Assembly (NCBI GenBank): GCA_023416745.1
Contig: JAEZHF010000025.1
Location: forward strand, 1 to 55,236
Direction of reading: 5' to 3'
From: Bacillota bacterium
GTDB taxonomy: Bacteria > Bacillota > Clostridia > Christensenellales > SZUA-584
DNA length: 55,236 bases
Of this stretch, positions 1-8,912 are shown piece after piece. How positions within the stretch are numbered: position 1 is the stretch's first letter; each line of letters begins with the position of its first letter. The translations under genes were made by a program, and so were the position numbers. The notes beneath the pieces are model-generated. The model was not told the origin of the DNA. It ran no database searches and saw only the letters and a program-made list of their open reading frames with translations.

Positions 1-990
1 ACCTTGGACGGACAAGCACCGGTTGTCGTTCATTCTGTTAACACCGTTCCGACCACTAGGCCGGATGTCGCACCGATTTACACGACGCGCCCCGATGTTG
101 AACCGACAGCGACACCCAAGCCGTCAAAGACGCCTGAACCGTCTGCCAAAGCAACAACCAAACCAACGACGGAACCGACGGCAAAACCGACACCCAAGCC
201 AACACCCAAGCCAACGCCCAAGCCAACGCCCAAACCGACGCCCAAACCGACCCCGACACCCGATAAAAGACCGGAAACGGATATGGACAAGATACTCGAC
301 TACTTTGTAGTGAGCGAGGGGCCGTATTATAACGAGGTTGGATACAATAGCAACCACTACGATTATACGGACGATGAGCTTTATATGCTCGCCCAGATTA
401 TCCAGAAGGAAGCGGGCGGTGAATCGGATAAGGGTAAAATTGCGGTCGGCAATGTGGTAATAAACCGGGTGCTGAATGGAAGATGGGGCAAGACTATAAA
501 CGCTGTCAAAGACGACTTTTCTTACTCACCAGACACCGTGCCCAAACAGGCCTGTATTGACGCCGCCCATGCTGTGCTGGATGACGAAGTCTGGAAGGTG
601 CCGCAGAACACATATTTCTTTAAAACGAGCGGCGGATCTTGGCGTACTTTTGAGCTCTGGCAGCAGATTGGCGGCCATTACTTCTACACCGAAGATTACA
701 GCGGCCGGTATAACGGCGACGGGGTGCCGCCCGCGCTGTTTGACCGTACGTACAAATACGCGCAGTATGGCTGCAAACCGGAGAACAGGGTCAAACGTAT
801 CCAGCTCATGCTCAAAGATCTCGGATACAAAGTCAGCACCGATAAATACTTTGGACTCAGCACGAAGGAGGCCCTGATACAGTTTCAAAAAGACGTGGGG
901 TTGCAAGCGGACGGTGTGGCCGGAAAAGGCACCGTTGAGAAGCTGATCAAAAAATATGGAGTGGATAAATACATCAAAGAATTTCTCTGA
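1..990 (+). CDS. Cell wall hydrolase, SleB/CwlJ type, with peptidoglycan-binding domain (5' partial)
   Basis: The reading frame is open at the window edge, so the start is probably upstream; the TTG at position 4 has no visible ribosome site. In order, the protein shows a Pro/Thr/Lys-rich linker with TPKP repeats (residues about 30-85), a Hydrolase_2 (SleB-like) catalytic domain (about 120-232) with the motif AQIIQKEAGGE carrying the likely catalytic Glu, and a C-terminal PG_binding_1 domain (about 262-325) with the typical RIQLMLKDLGY and GVAGKGTVEKL signatures. SleB/CwlJ enzymes are lytic transglycosylase-like hydrolases of spore cortex or vegetative wall. The long linker suggests an exported wall-bound enzyme. 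A spore role is inference; vegetative wall remodelling is equally possible. Confidence 0.85.
   Translation, partial: TLDGQAPVVVHSVNTVPTTRPDVAPIYTTRPDVEPTATPKPSKTPEPSAKATTKPTTEPTAKPTPKPTPKPTPKPTPKPTPKPTPTPDKRPETDMDKILDYFVVSEGPYYNEVGYNSNHYDYTDDELYMLAQIIQKEAGGESDKGKIAVGNVVINRVLNGRWGKTINAVKDDFSYSPDTVPKQACIDAAHAVLDDEVWKVPQNTYFFKTSGGSWRTFELWQQIGGHYFYTEDYSGRYNGDGVPPALFDRTYKYAQYGCKPENRVKRIQLMLKDLGYKVSTDKYFGLSTKEALIQFQKDVGLQADGVAGKGTVEKLIKKYGVDKYIKEFL
191..250 (+). repeat. Five tandem 12-bp units encoding TPKP linker
   Basis: Five consecutive 12-nt units close to cgcccaagccaa lie in frame in the hydrolase gene and encode the Thr-Pro-Lys-Pro linker. Units differ at only a few positions, so copy number could vary between strains. 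Confidence 0.8.
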
Positions 991-1010
991 TATTGCAATT
1001 AATAATTGAA

Positions 1011-1043
1011 ACAGCCGCTGCGAAAAAAGCAGCGGCTGTTTTT
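1011..1043 (+). terminator. Rho-independent terminator of the hydrolase gene
   Basis: An 11-bp perfect stem (acagccgctgc with gcagcggctgt) closes a 7-nt A-rich loop and is followed by five T. It sits 20 bases after the hydrolase stop codon. Confidence 0.9.
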
Positions 1044-1171
1044 AAGTTTTGGCCTGAGAAATTAAATAACCTTTATTATATAGTGATAAAGTCACGGAAG
1101 AAACACTGACCACTGTCGTATATTAATAATTGTGAAAAATATATCGAATTATAATTGCAGGAGGGATTGCA

Positions 1172-1363
1172 TTGAGTTTAGACGTAATCGCACAGCGGTG
1201 CCCGCAGAATCACAAATGCCCCTCAATCGCCGTATGTCCGGTGGGGGCGTTGTCTCAGATAGGGGTAGAAGCACCGGCTGTTGATAATAACAAATGTATA
1301 GAATGCGGCAAGTGCGTCAGGTTTTGTCCGATGAATGCGCTTGTTTTGAATAAGGAGAAGTAA
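1172..1363 (+). CDS. Small 4Fe-4S ferredoxin-type protein
   Basis: A 63-residue protein starting at TTG 1172, chosen because AGGAGGG lies 6 nt upstream. The C-terminal half holds one canonical cluster motif (C42, C45, C48, C52-Pro). The N-terminal half has C10, C16 and C22-Pro, resembling a decayed or atypical first cluster of a 2[4Fe-4S] ferredoxin: one ligand short and with longer spacing. It ends 3 nt before the next gene, whose ribosome site lies inside this ORF, so the two are co-translated. It may pass electrons to or from the neighbouring flavoprotein (inference). Whether it binds one or two clusters cannot be told from sequence. Confidence 0.8.
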   Translation: MSLDVIAQRCPQNHKCPSIAVCPVGALSQIGVEAPAVDNNKCIECGKCVRFCPMNALVLNKEK

Positions 1364-1366
1364 GTT

Positions 1367-3844
1367 ATGTCGAAAAAGATTATCATCGTGGGCGGCGTGG
1401 CCGGCGGCGCAAGCTGTGCGGCGCGTTTGAGAAGATTGGATGAGAAGGCCGAAATCGTGATGCTGGAGAAGGGGCCATATATCTCGTTCGCGAACTGCGG
1501 ACTGCCTTATCATGTGGGCGGGGTGATAGAGGAACGCGGCAAGCTGCTGCTGCAGACGCCAGAATCCTTTCATGCGCGATTCAATGTGGACGTTCGGGTT
1601 GGCAGCGAAGCGATATCCATCGACAGGCAGGCAAAAACCGTGACAGTACGCAAAGATGGGAAGGAATACGTTGAAAGCTATAATGTGCTGGTGCTTTCCC
1701 CGGGCTCAACGCCGGTGGTGCCGCCGATACCCGGCGCAGACAGCCCGCGCGTGATGCCGCTTTGGAACATACCGGACATGGACAAGATCGTCAGTGCGCT
1801 TAAAGAAGGAGAAGCGCGGTCGGCTGTGGTGGTGGGCGGCGGTTTCATCGGCCTTGAGATGGCGGAAAACCTGAAACATGCCGGACTTTCCGTCACACTG
1901 ATCGAGATGATGGATCAAGTGATGCCGACGGTTGACTATGAAATGGCCCAGATACTGCACAAGCACATTTCAGACAGCGGCGTAAAGCTGGCGCTGGGTG
2001 AGCGCGTGGAGCGTTTTGACGAAACTGAAACGGGAGTCGCAGTGGTAACTGATAAGCGTATTGTGACGGCCGACATTGTGATACTGGCGATCGGCGTCCG
2101 GCCCAACTCGGAGCTGGCCAAAGATTGCGGCTTGGAACTGAACGCACGTGGCGGCATCGTGGTGGACGAAGGCTTGAAAACGTCGGACGAGAGCATATAC
2201 GCCGTGGGCGATGTGGTGGAGACGGAGCATTTTATCACGCATGAGCGCACGATGATACCGCTGGCGGGACCTGCCAACAAGATGGGCCGTATGGCGGCTG
2301 ACAACATCTGCGGCATGAACCGCAAATACCGCGGGACCCAAGGCGCAAGCGTGGCAAAAGTATTCGACATGACGGTGGCGTCCACGGGCCTTAATGAACG
2401 CCAGTTGATGGCTGCAGGAAAAAAGCTGAATGAGGACTACAAGGTGACGCTGCTGCATCCGCTGTCGCACGCGGGATATTATCCCGGTGGTCTTCCGCTA
2501 AGCATAAAACTGCTTTTTGCGAAGCCGGATGGAAGGGTGCTGGGTGTTCAGGCGGTCGGCTACAAGGGCGTCGAGAAGCGTGTGGACGTGGTGGCCACGG
2601 CGATCAAATTCGGCGCGACCGTCTATGACCTGGAAGAGCTTGAACTGAGCTACGCGCCTCCGTATTCTTCCGCGAAGGACCCGGTAAACATGGCTGGCTT
2701 TACGGCGGAAAACATACTCTCCGGTGCAGTGGACAATATCACATATGCCGAACTCAACAGCCTGCCGGACGACACGGTTCTGCTGGATGTGAGAACGCCC
2801 GCGGAGGTTTCGATGGGCGCGATGCCCGGCAGCGTCAATATACCTGTGGACGGCCTGCGCGGCAAGCTGGATACTCTGGACAAGAACAAGGCCTATGTGG
2901 TGTATTGCGCCGTCGGAATACGGGCCTATATCGCCTGTCGGATACTAACTCAGAACGGTTTTTCTAATGTGCGCAATCTGGCAGGCGGTTACACAACGTA
3001 TCGTGTCGCAAGCAATAATTATTCGGCGCCGCCCGAAGAGGCCGGCAAGGAGGATGAGCGAGAAGTGAAAGAGGATAAAAGCATACCGATGGCGGCCAAA
3101 AAGGAAAGCAGCACGATCTCTGTGAACGCCTGCGGGCTGCAGTGCCCAGGTCCGGTCATCAAGCTGTATGAAGCGATGATTGCTGCCGAGACAGGCGATA
3201 TGATCAACATCACCTCCACCGATCCTGGCTTTTTCTCGGATGCAGCCTCATGGTGCGCCCGTACGAAAAACACGTACTTAAAAGGGGAGAAGCTGGACGA
3301 CAGCTTCTCAGTGTGGATCAAAAAGGGTTGCGAGGGTGAGTCGGCCACGGCGGGCAGCTGCATGACAGCCTCGGGTGATGACAAATCGATCATTGTGTTC
3401 AGCGGTGAGCTGGATAAGGCGCTGGCCAGCTTCATCATTGCCAACGGGGCGGCGGCCATGGGCCGCAAGGTAACGATGTTCTTTACATTCTGGGGGCTTA
3501 ATGTACTGCGCCGTCACGACAAGGTGAAGGTGAAAAAGACGTTCATCGAGAAGATGTTCGGTGCGATGATGCCGCGCGGTACAACAAAGCTCAAGCTTTC
3601 TAAGATGAACATGATGGGCATGGGATCCTTTATGATGAAGGGTATCATGAAAAGGAAAAATGTAGCATCCTTGGATGAACTAATCGCGCAGGCCAAAAAG
3701 AACGGTGTGCGGCTGGTGGCATGCACCATGTCGATGGATGTAATGGGCATCCATGAGGAGGAACTGATCGAAGGCATCGAGCTGGCAGGCGTTGCGTCAT
3801 ATCTCGGAGCGGCGGAGCAATCGGACACCAACCTGTTTATATAA
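1367..3844 (+). CDS. Four-domain CoA-disulfide reductase / rhodanese / TusA / DsrE fusion
   Basis: An 825-residue protein at ATG 1367 (AAGGAG 9 nt upstream). Residues 1 to about 450 form an FAD/NAD(P)H pyridine nucleotide-disulfide reductase of the CoA-disulfide reductase/NADH persulfide reductase group, with GGVAGGASCA near the N-terminus and redox C44 in SFANCGLPYH. Next is a rhodanese domain (about 463-550, active Cys in YCAVGIRAY), a charged linker, a TusA-like domain (about 582-655, motif CGLQCPGP) and a C-terminal DsrE-like domain (about 668-825, with a Cys in CTMSMDVMGI). Each domain family handles persulfide or polysulfide sulfur, so the chain probably moves sulfane sulfur between sites and reduces it with NAD(P)H. 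No membrane segment is seen, so it should be cytosolic. The substrate cannot be inferred. Confidence 0.9.
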   Translation: MSKKIIIVGGVAGGASCAARLRRLDEKAEIVMLEKGPYISFANCGLPYHVGGVIEERGKLLLQTPESFHARFNVDVRVGSEAISIDRQAKTVTVRKDGKEYVESYNVLVLSPGSTPVVPPIPGADSPRVMPLWNIPDMDKIVSALKEGEARSAVVVGGGFIGLEMAENLKHAGLSVTLIEMMDQVMPTVDYEMAQILHKHISDSGVKLALGERVERFDETETGVAVVTDKRIVTADIVILAIGVRPNSELAKDCGLELNARGGIVVDEGLKTSDESIYAVGDVVETEHFITHERTMIPLAGPANKMGRMAADNICGMNRKYRGTQGASVAKVFDMTVASTGLNERQLMAAGKKLNEDYKVTLLHPLSHAGYYPGGLPLSIKLLFAKPDGRVLGVQAVGYKGVEKRVDVVATAIKFGATVYDLEELELSYAPPYSSAKDPVNMAGFTAENILSGAVDNITYAELNSLPDDTVLLDVRTPAEVSMGAMPGSVNIPVDGLRGKLDTLDKNKAYVVYCAVGIRAYIACRILTQNGFSNVRNLAGGYTTYRVASNNYSAPPEEAGKEDEREVKEDKSIPMAAKKESSTISVNACGLQCPGPVIKLYEAMIAAETGDMINITSTDPGFFSDAASWCARTKNTYLKGEKLDDSFSVWIKKGCEGESATAGSCMTASGDDKSIIVFSGELDKALASFIIANGAAAMGRKVTMFFTFWGLNVLRRHDKVKVKKTFIEKMFGAMMPRGTTKLKLSKMNMMGMGSFMMKGIMKRKNVASLDELIAQAKKNGVRLVACTMSMDVMGIHEEELIEGIELAGVASYLGAAEQSDTNLFI

Positions 3845-3858
3845 TATTAAAATTTTGC

Positions 3859-3892
3859 AACGGCTTGCAGTTCACATCTGCAAGCCGTTTTT
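3859..3892 (+). terminator. Rho-independent terminator after the sulfur-transfer fusion
   Basis: A 12-bp perfect stem (aacggcttgcag with ctgcaagccgtt) with a 7-nt loop, then five T, 15 bases after the stop codon. It faces the convergent minus-strand gene ending at 3975. Confidence 0.9.
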
Positions 3893-3974
3893 ATTATGCA
3901 AAACCACTCACCGGCGGATCTTTTGCAATGGAATATTGGAACTATAGGCAATGCTCAGTGCTGCCGGAACGGTT

Positions 3975-4610
3975 CTACTCCAAATTCATCAGATCAATGT
4001 CCGTGAGCGCCGGCCCGGCCTGTATGACATTCGGCTGGGCGGCAACGGTGGGTACAGACAGTGCGGCAACGGGCTGGGGGACTGGCTGGACCGGAGCGGG
4101 CACAGTGTGTTGGACAGGAGCGGCTTCAAACGGTGTTGACGTCAGCTGCGGCTGCCGCGCATCCGACAATTTGCGTATTCTTTTGGGTATGAAGGCGAGT
4201 ATGCCGCCCGTGAGGCCGATAACTGTGAATACGATGAGCGTGAAATCGGTGATCAGCAACGCCAGCGGTGTCATTTTGATATTGTACGCCTCAAGCGGTG
4301 CGAAACTAAAGGACTGCATCAGCACCGGGGCGAACATCAGCAGCGCGACACCGCAGCAGGATAAAAGTATAAAGGAACCGCCCAGCTTTGGGAAACGGGG
4401 AACCAGCCCGGAGCCGATGGCACCCAGCACGCTCAGTAGAAATACAGCGGCAATGATGATGTATTGGGTTTCCCCGTTGTAAGCGAATAACGGGAAGCCG
4501 ATGAAAACGACCTGCAGTGACGCAAACACACTGACAACGGCGAAGCTTAGCAGCATGCTGAACATACCCCAAATAAAACCCAGTACAACGGGTGACGTCC
4601 TTGTTTTCAT
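3975..4610 (-). CDS. Four-helix membrane protein with Pro/Ala-rich C-terminal tail
   Basis: The frame is open further upstream, but ATG 4610 is the likely start because GGAGG lies just before it; this gives 211 residues. The protein begins with a short basic stretch (MKTRTSP), then has about four hydrophobic segments between residues 8 and 145, a basic boundary (PKRIRKL), and a low-complexity tail rich in Pro, Ala, Gln and Val, probably cytoplasmic. The layout resembles small DUF4064-like membrane proteins of Firmicutes, but I cannot assign a family firmly. No catalytic motif is seen. It stands alone between two terminators, so it is probably a single-gene transcript. Function unknown. Confidence 0.75.
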   Translation of the reverse strand: MKTRTSPVVLGFIWGMFSMLLSFAVVSVFASLQVVFIGFPLFAYNGETQYIIIAAVFLLSVLGAIGSGLVPRFPKLGGSFILLSCCGVALLMFAPVLMQSFSFAPLEAYNIKMTPLALLITDFTLIVFTVIGLTGGILAFIPKRIRKLSDARQPQLTSTPFEAAPVQHTVPAPVQPVPQPVAALSVPTVAAQPNVIQAGPALTDIDLMNLE

Positions 4611-4818
4611 ACTTAAACCTCCAATTGGTTTTATAAAGCCATCGTACTCCGTGGACAAGCTGGCGTCAAACGCTAAAATTGTATATTCATGGCGAAATAC
4701 CGGTGGACAGCTATATTGGTGGGGGAGAGCGGTACTTTTTGGACAGGTTTCAAAGCGGGCAGGCATGGTTAAAAGGTTGTGATTGGTCGTTGAATAGTTA
4801 AACTATTGAGAACGGGCG

Positions 4819-4852
4819 AAAAAAGGCACCGTGTCATTTTCAGCACGGTGCC
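4819..4852 (-). terminator. Terminator of the zinc-ribbon gene
   Basis: On the minus strand a 9-bp stem (ggcaccgtg with cacggtgcc, read on plus) with a 10-nt loop is followed by six T. It lies 18 bases beyond the stop codon of the gene at 4870-5151. Confidence 0.85.
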
Positions 4853-4869
4853 TGTAGATAATCCGGTGA

Positions 4870-5151
4870 TCAGTAGCGGTCTCTCCTGTTACGGAAGCAG
4901 TCGCTGCAATACACGGGTCTTTCACCTGTCGGCTGGAACGGCACTCTTGTTTTGACGCCGCACTCCGCACAGGTCGCTTCAAACATCGGACGGTCAGTGG
5001 TCCTTTTCTGCTGTTTACGCGATTGCCGGCAATTCGGACATCTCTTGGGGTCGTTCTCGAAGCCCTTTTCCCGATAGAATTCCTGCTCAGAAACGGTAAA
5101 AGTAAACTCTGAGCCGCAGTCTGCACACGTCAGTGATCTGTCTTCAAACAT
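4870..5151 (-). CDS. Zinc-ribbon protein with two CxxC pairs per half
   Basis: ATG 5151 is chosen because GGAG stands 5-6 nt upstream and family members usually begin with a sequence like MFEDRSLTC; an ATG 24 nt upstream is also in frame. The 93-residue protein has an N-terminal zinc ribbon (CADCGSEF followed by CPNCR, known from zf-trcl proteins) and a C-terminal second ribbon (CAECG followed by CSDCFRNRR). Such small proteins are common in Clostridia and related phyla and are assumed to bind zinc and perhaps nucleic acid; their role is not established. It has its own terminator and no operon partner. Confidence 0.8.
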   Translation of the reverse strand: MFEDRSLTCADCGSEFTFTVSEQEFYREKGFENDPKRCPNCRQSRKQQKRTTDRPMFEATCAECGVKTRVPFQPTGERPVYCSDCFRNRRDRY

Positions 5152-5391
5152 TTTTACTCCTTTTTTGTTACCCATGGTTCTCTAAAGACGAGATGATTTC
5201 CAAACTCTGGCTGAAGGCTCTGACGAACACCACGCACGGTCAGAAATTCTTTCATCGGCTTCGCTCGACCATTTGTATTTATATATACCGTCTTAACAGT
5301 ACATATTCGTGTTTATGATAGCACCAAAAAACATATCCGTCAACAGGGCTTTTGTGTATAACTCCCTTTATAAAGCCATATTGGCACCATG

Positions 5392-7137
5392 TCAGCCGGT
5401 CCCTTCCATGGTTGTGGGCGATTCGGACGGTGCGGGTGTCGGTGTCGGCACAACAGGCGGGCTGTACACATAAACGGTTCCGTGTATCACCGGATAGCTG
5501 TGCTTCTCGAACGTGATAGGATCGCAAAGCTCCTTGCCATCCAGGGAGTATATATGCTTGTAGGTCTGTATTGTCGTGCCTTTTCTCGAATCCGCATACT
5601 TATAAGTTGGATTGCTGGCATCAACCACAGTACCGTCGGGAGCGGTGATCGGAACCTCGCTCGTTATCGTTTTGGGCGTGGGGGTGCCATAGCGCGTTCC
5701 TTTGTTATTGGACGTAAAGTCGTATATAACCTCGCCGTACGTTGGATCAATGGGCTGCTGTCCATAAATCTCTACCGTTACGTTTTTATCCTTGGGGTTG
5801 ACGTATGAGACGATATAGACAGGCATGGTGTTGTCGTTTTTCAGCACCAGATCGGGTTTGGGCGTGCTGAGCGTGGCATCCAGCCCCAGCGGAATATAAT
5901 CTGACGGTATCGTATGATGGGTCTGCGACACGATCGTGAGCCCTGCTCTGAGCGCAGCGTTGTATGTCGCACTGCCCAGCTGGCAAACGCCTCCGCCGAC
6001 CTGTGGTGTATAGCCGCCGTTCTCGATACCCGCGGCTTCCTTCCAGCCAATCGATTTTGCGGTTGTTCTGTTTCTCGGACCGGCGACCGTATTGATGGTC
6101 CACTGTTCGCCAGGCTGTATGACGCCGCCGCTGATGAAGCTGGACATTCTCGATACATTCCAGTTTCTGCCTGTGCCATAATGGTTGCTGTAACTGGACG
6201 ACCAAGAGGCGACGAGCATCGTGTTTTTCTTGATGTCCGCCAGCTTGATTGCGGGCTCGGTGACTTCCACCGGCACCGTGATGGTGGAGTAGCTGCCGCT
6301 TTGCACCTGCGATACGATCTGGTCATAGATTGCCTGGGTGTTGACCACAATACCAGTGACCTCTGGCGTATACCAGAAACGCGCGATGTTCCAATCTTGC
6401 GGGATATAGCCGTCGACATATTCATCGTTTTCCCAATATTGGTAACGCAAAGCGAGGGGCTTTTCCGCATCGGGAATGCGAACGAGATTGGGCTGCTCAT
6501 ATTCCTTGCCTTTGGAATGGGCATCCGCCATGGCTTTAAGGTCCGGCTCCCAGCGGACGGCTTTGCCGTCGGCGTCCAGTGTGTAACCCCAAGGCATAAA
6601 AGTTGCTGTTGCGTTGACCGGCTCGGTATCAAGCTCGGTTTTTAGTGCGGCCAGCGCTGAAGTCAGCGTGGCTTCGTCGAAGAGCACGCTGACGGGAAAA
6701 TCCGTGCCCGATTCTCTGGCTTCGTTGGCGGCGGCAAGCCTGTCCTCAAAGCTGCCTGTATGGCCATAATCCAATGCATTCTTGATCACATCGGCATAAT
6801 CTGTATACAACTCAAAGTCTGTCGAGGTGCGCGTGACGACAGTACCGTTGACGTCGAGATTAAATACCGCTTCGGCCAGCAGCTGCGCATCAACATCCGC
6901 TGTTGTAGTGTGGGCTTCTTCTGCCGTCATCCCGGAAAGATCGATGCCGTTTACGGAGACGCCCTGCAGCACTGTGCCATATTCCATGACCCGGACGACC
7001 CTGTCTTCGGTGATAGTCTTGTTTCCGAGCAGCAGCACAGCCATAATAACGAGCGCTGCTACAAGGACGCCGGCTGATGAAATGAGGAATATTTTTAGCG
7101 CCTTTTTATTTGAACCAACTGACTGCCTGTCGGCCAT
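5392..7137 (-). CDS. VanW family protein with peptidoglycan-binding-like domain (paralogue 1)
   Basis: A 581-residue protein at ATG 7137, with GGAGG upstream. It has a basic N-terminus and one membrane anchor (about 14-38), so the rest should be outside the cell. The middle resembles the PG_binding_4 region common in VanW proteins. The VanW domain proper (about 310-445) carries the hallmark GGGVCQLGSATYNAAL and IPSDYIPLGLDATL. The C-terminus is Pro/Thr-rich. VanW is named for the vancomycin resistance cluster, but its biochemical role is unknown; a cell-envelope role is likely. It is a distant paralogue of the next minus-strand gene, with a 137-nt gap between them. Confidence 0.88.
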   Translation of the reverse strand: MADRQSVGSNKKALKIFLISSAGVLVAALVIMAVLLLGNKTITEDRVVRVMEYGTVLQGVSVNGIDLSGMTAEEAHTTTADVDAQLLAEAVFNLDVNGTVVTRTSTDFELYTDYADVIKNALDYGHTGSFEDRLAAANEARESGTDFPVSVLFDEATLTSALAALKTELDTEPVNATATFMPWGYTLDADGKAVRWEPDLKAMADAHSKGKEYEQPNLVRIPDAEKPLALRYQYWENDEYVDGYIPQDWNIARFWYTPEVTGIVVNTQAIYDQIVSQVQSGSYSTITVPVEVTEPAIKLADIKKNTMLVASWSSSYSNHYGTGRNWNVSRMSSFISGGVIQPGEQWTINTVAGPRNRTTAKSIGWKEAAGIENGGYTPQVGGGVCQLGSATYNAALRAGLTIVSQTHHTIPSDYIPLGLDATLSTPKPDLVLKNDNTMPVYIVSYVNPKDKNVTVEIYGQQPIDPTYGEVIYDFTSNNKGTRYGTPTPKTITSEVPITAPDGTVVDASNPTYKYADSRKGTTIQTYKHIYSLDGKELCDPITFEKHSYPVIHGTVYVYSPPVVPTPTPAPSESPTTMEGTG

Positions 7138-7274
7138 CGTGTATAACCTCCGTGTTAAATAACTGTTATGAATAAAGCTTATCCTCTATCATACAATAAA
7201 TCGTCCTGAAAGTAAATGCTTGACAAATGGTCCTGTCAGCAAATCAACCACAATCGTACTTTGGCTCCAATAAC

Positions 7275-8789
7275 TCATACTTCCGGTTCTGGAGTTGATA
7301 CCGGCACCGCCTCGGGATCTGGGCCGTTGACGTAGTATTCACCTGCGAACGCCTTATATGTATCCTTTGAAAACAGTTCGGATTTTATAACATTGCCGTT
7401 GGCATCCAGATACTGCTTGTACACTTCCCAGGTTTGCCCATCGTGGCGCGGTTTCCAGACCAGTGTTTTGCCCTCCCTGATCGGATTGCCTTCCGGGTCT
7501 GCAGTGGCATTGTAGTGATAGATCGGTTCGGATGCCTTTTGGGAGGATACCTGCTTGTTGATAAATTTGATCTCATAGTCGTGCTGCGGGGGTGGCCCGA
7601 ATATTTCCACAGTCATGGTTCTTTCCTCTTCGTTCACAGTTGCCGCAATGTAAACCGGCATCGTGAAGGGATTCGAGATCTTAAGATCGGGACCGCCCGT
7701 GCTGATTGTGGCGTCCATGCCCGTGGGGATGTACGAGGAAGGCCAGCTGTGCTGCTTTCTTTCCTCGATTTTCAGCTCGGAGAGTATGGCCGCGTTGTAG
7801 ACGGTACTGGACACCTGGCAAACGCCGCCGCCCACCTCCATCTCGTATTTGCCGTCGTTGATGCCCGGCGCATACGCCCAGCCCACCGTGTCTGCGGTTT
7901 TGCTGTCGCGCGGGCCAGCGGCATCGTTGATGGACCAGATTTCCCCAGGTTGTATCACAGTGCCGTTCACGATGTCCGCCATCAGCAATATGTTGGTGAC
8001 GCGATCCGGGTGATATAGCGTTTTGCTTTCGCCGAATTCCGACGTGTAGCTGCGCAGCGGAACCGTGTTTGCCTTCAGTGTTTCCACATTGATCCTGGGA
8101 TTGGTAATAATAACCGGAGCTTCCGCCACGCTGTAGTCGCCATTATTGATGTTGGTGGTGATCAGGCGTGCCAGCTGAGCGGCATCCACATCCACTCCGG
8201 TAACCTCGTCGACGTACGTAAAGCGGCTTTCGCTTGTCACATCTTCGGAGAATTCCAGTGCCGCGTCCTGCGGCAATACATCGAGCTGGGCCTTGAGAGC
8301 TGTAATCTTTTCTTGGACAGCAGCTTCGTCGGCATACATCGCCAGTGCAAAATCGACGCCCTGATCGCGTGCCTGCTGCTGTTGTTCACGAATAACGGCG
8401 CCTTCACCCACCTGTCCGAAATATAGCGCGTCCTCCAGTAACTTTTCACGGTTGGAAGTGAGCCCCAGCTCTGCAGCGGAATAATCATACTGTTTGCCGT
8501 TCACAGTGAACGAATAGCTGAAGCCGTCCGCAATGGTCTGGGCGCGGCTTTGTATTTCTTGGTTTGCACTGGCTTCGGCAAATGTTAGCCCGGATACGTC
8601 CACACCGCCGATTGATACGCCATCGATATAATTGCCGTTTTCCTTCAAATTGAGCTGTTTTTCTTCCGGGTCGCCGGAACCTCCCGTGGCCAGCATCAGA
8701 ATCAGCACCACGATCAGTGCCACCACCAATATACCCAGCGCCAAAAGCAGTATTTTCATCAGATCTCTTTGATGGGATCTCCTTCTCAT
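7275..8789 (-). CDS. VanW family protein with peptidoglycan-binding-like domain (paralogue 2)
   Basis: A 504-residue protein; ATG 8789 is preceded by a G-rich site (GGGGG about 7 nt upstream). A second ATG 30 nt downstream also precedes the membrane anchor (about 11-35), so the true start is uncertain by ten residues. Domain order matches paralogue 1: anchor, PG_binding_4-like region, then VanW (about 255-385) with GGGVCQVSSTVYNAAI and WPSSYIPTGMDATI. The tail ends in Pro/Glu-rich sequence. The tandem pair suggests duplication followed by marked divergence, possibly separate wall substrates or partners. Function unproven. Confidence 0.88.
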   Translation of the reverse strand: MRRRSHQRDLMKILLLALGILVVALIVVLILMLATGGSGDPEEKQLNLKENGNYIDGVSIGGVDVSGLTFAEASANQEIQSRAQTIADGFSYSFTVNGKQYDYSAAELGLTSNREKLLEDALYFGQVGEGAVIREQQQQARDQGVDFALAMYADEAAVQEKITALKAQLDVLPQDAALEFSEDVTSESRFTYVDEVTGVDVDAAQLARLITTNINNGDYSVAEAPVIITNPRINVETLKANTVPLRSYTSEFGESKTLYHPDRVTNILLMADIVNGTVIQPGEIWSINDAAGPRDSKTADTVGWAYAPGINDGKYEMEVGGGVCQVSSTVYNAAILSELKIEERKQHSWPSSYIPTGMDATISTGGPDLKISNPFTMPVYIAATVNEEERTMTVEIFGPPPQHDYEIKFINKQVSSQKASEPIYHYNATADPEGNPIREGKTLVWKPRHDGQTWEVYKQYLDANGNVIKSELFSKDTYKAFAGEYYVNGPDPEAVPVSTPEPEV

Positions 8790-8912
8790 TCTAAGTCCCC
8801 CTGTATGGTCTGAAACCTGTATATAATCAATGCTAAAGATACATTATTTCATTACGGTTGTAAACATTGAACGCCGCAATGTAATCAACCTTTTACAAAA
8901 AAGTCATATCAC

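Noticed and set aside
191..250. Tandem 12-bp repeat considered as CRISPR-like
   Set aside because: Units are contiguous with no spacers and encode a Pro-rich linker in frame.
5152..5391. 240-nt gap between the zinc-ribbon gene and VanW paralogue 1
   Set aside because: I saw no gene, strong hairpin or clear promoter here; the small plus-strand frame at 5133-5318 has no ribosome site or domain.
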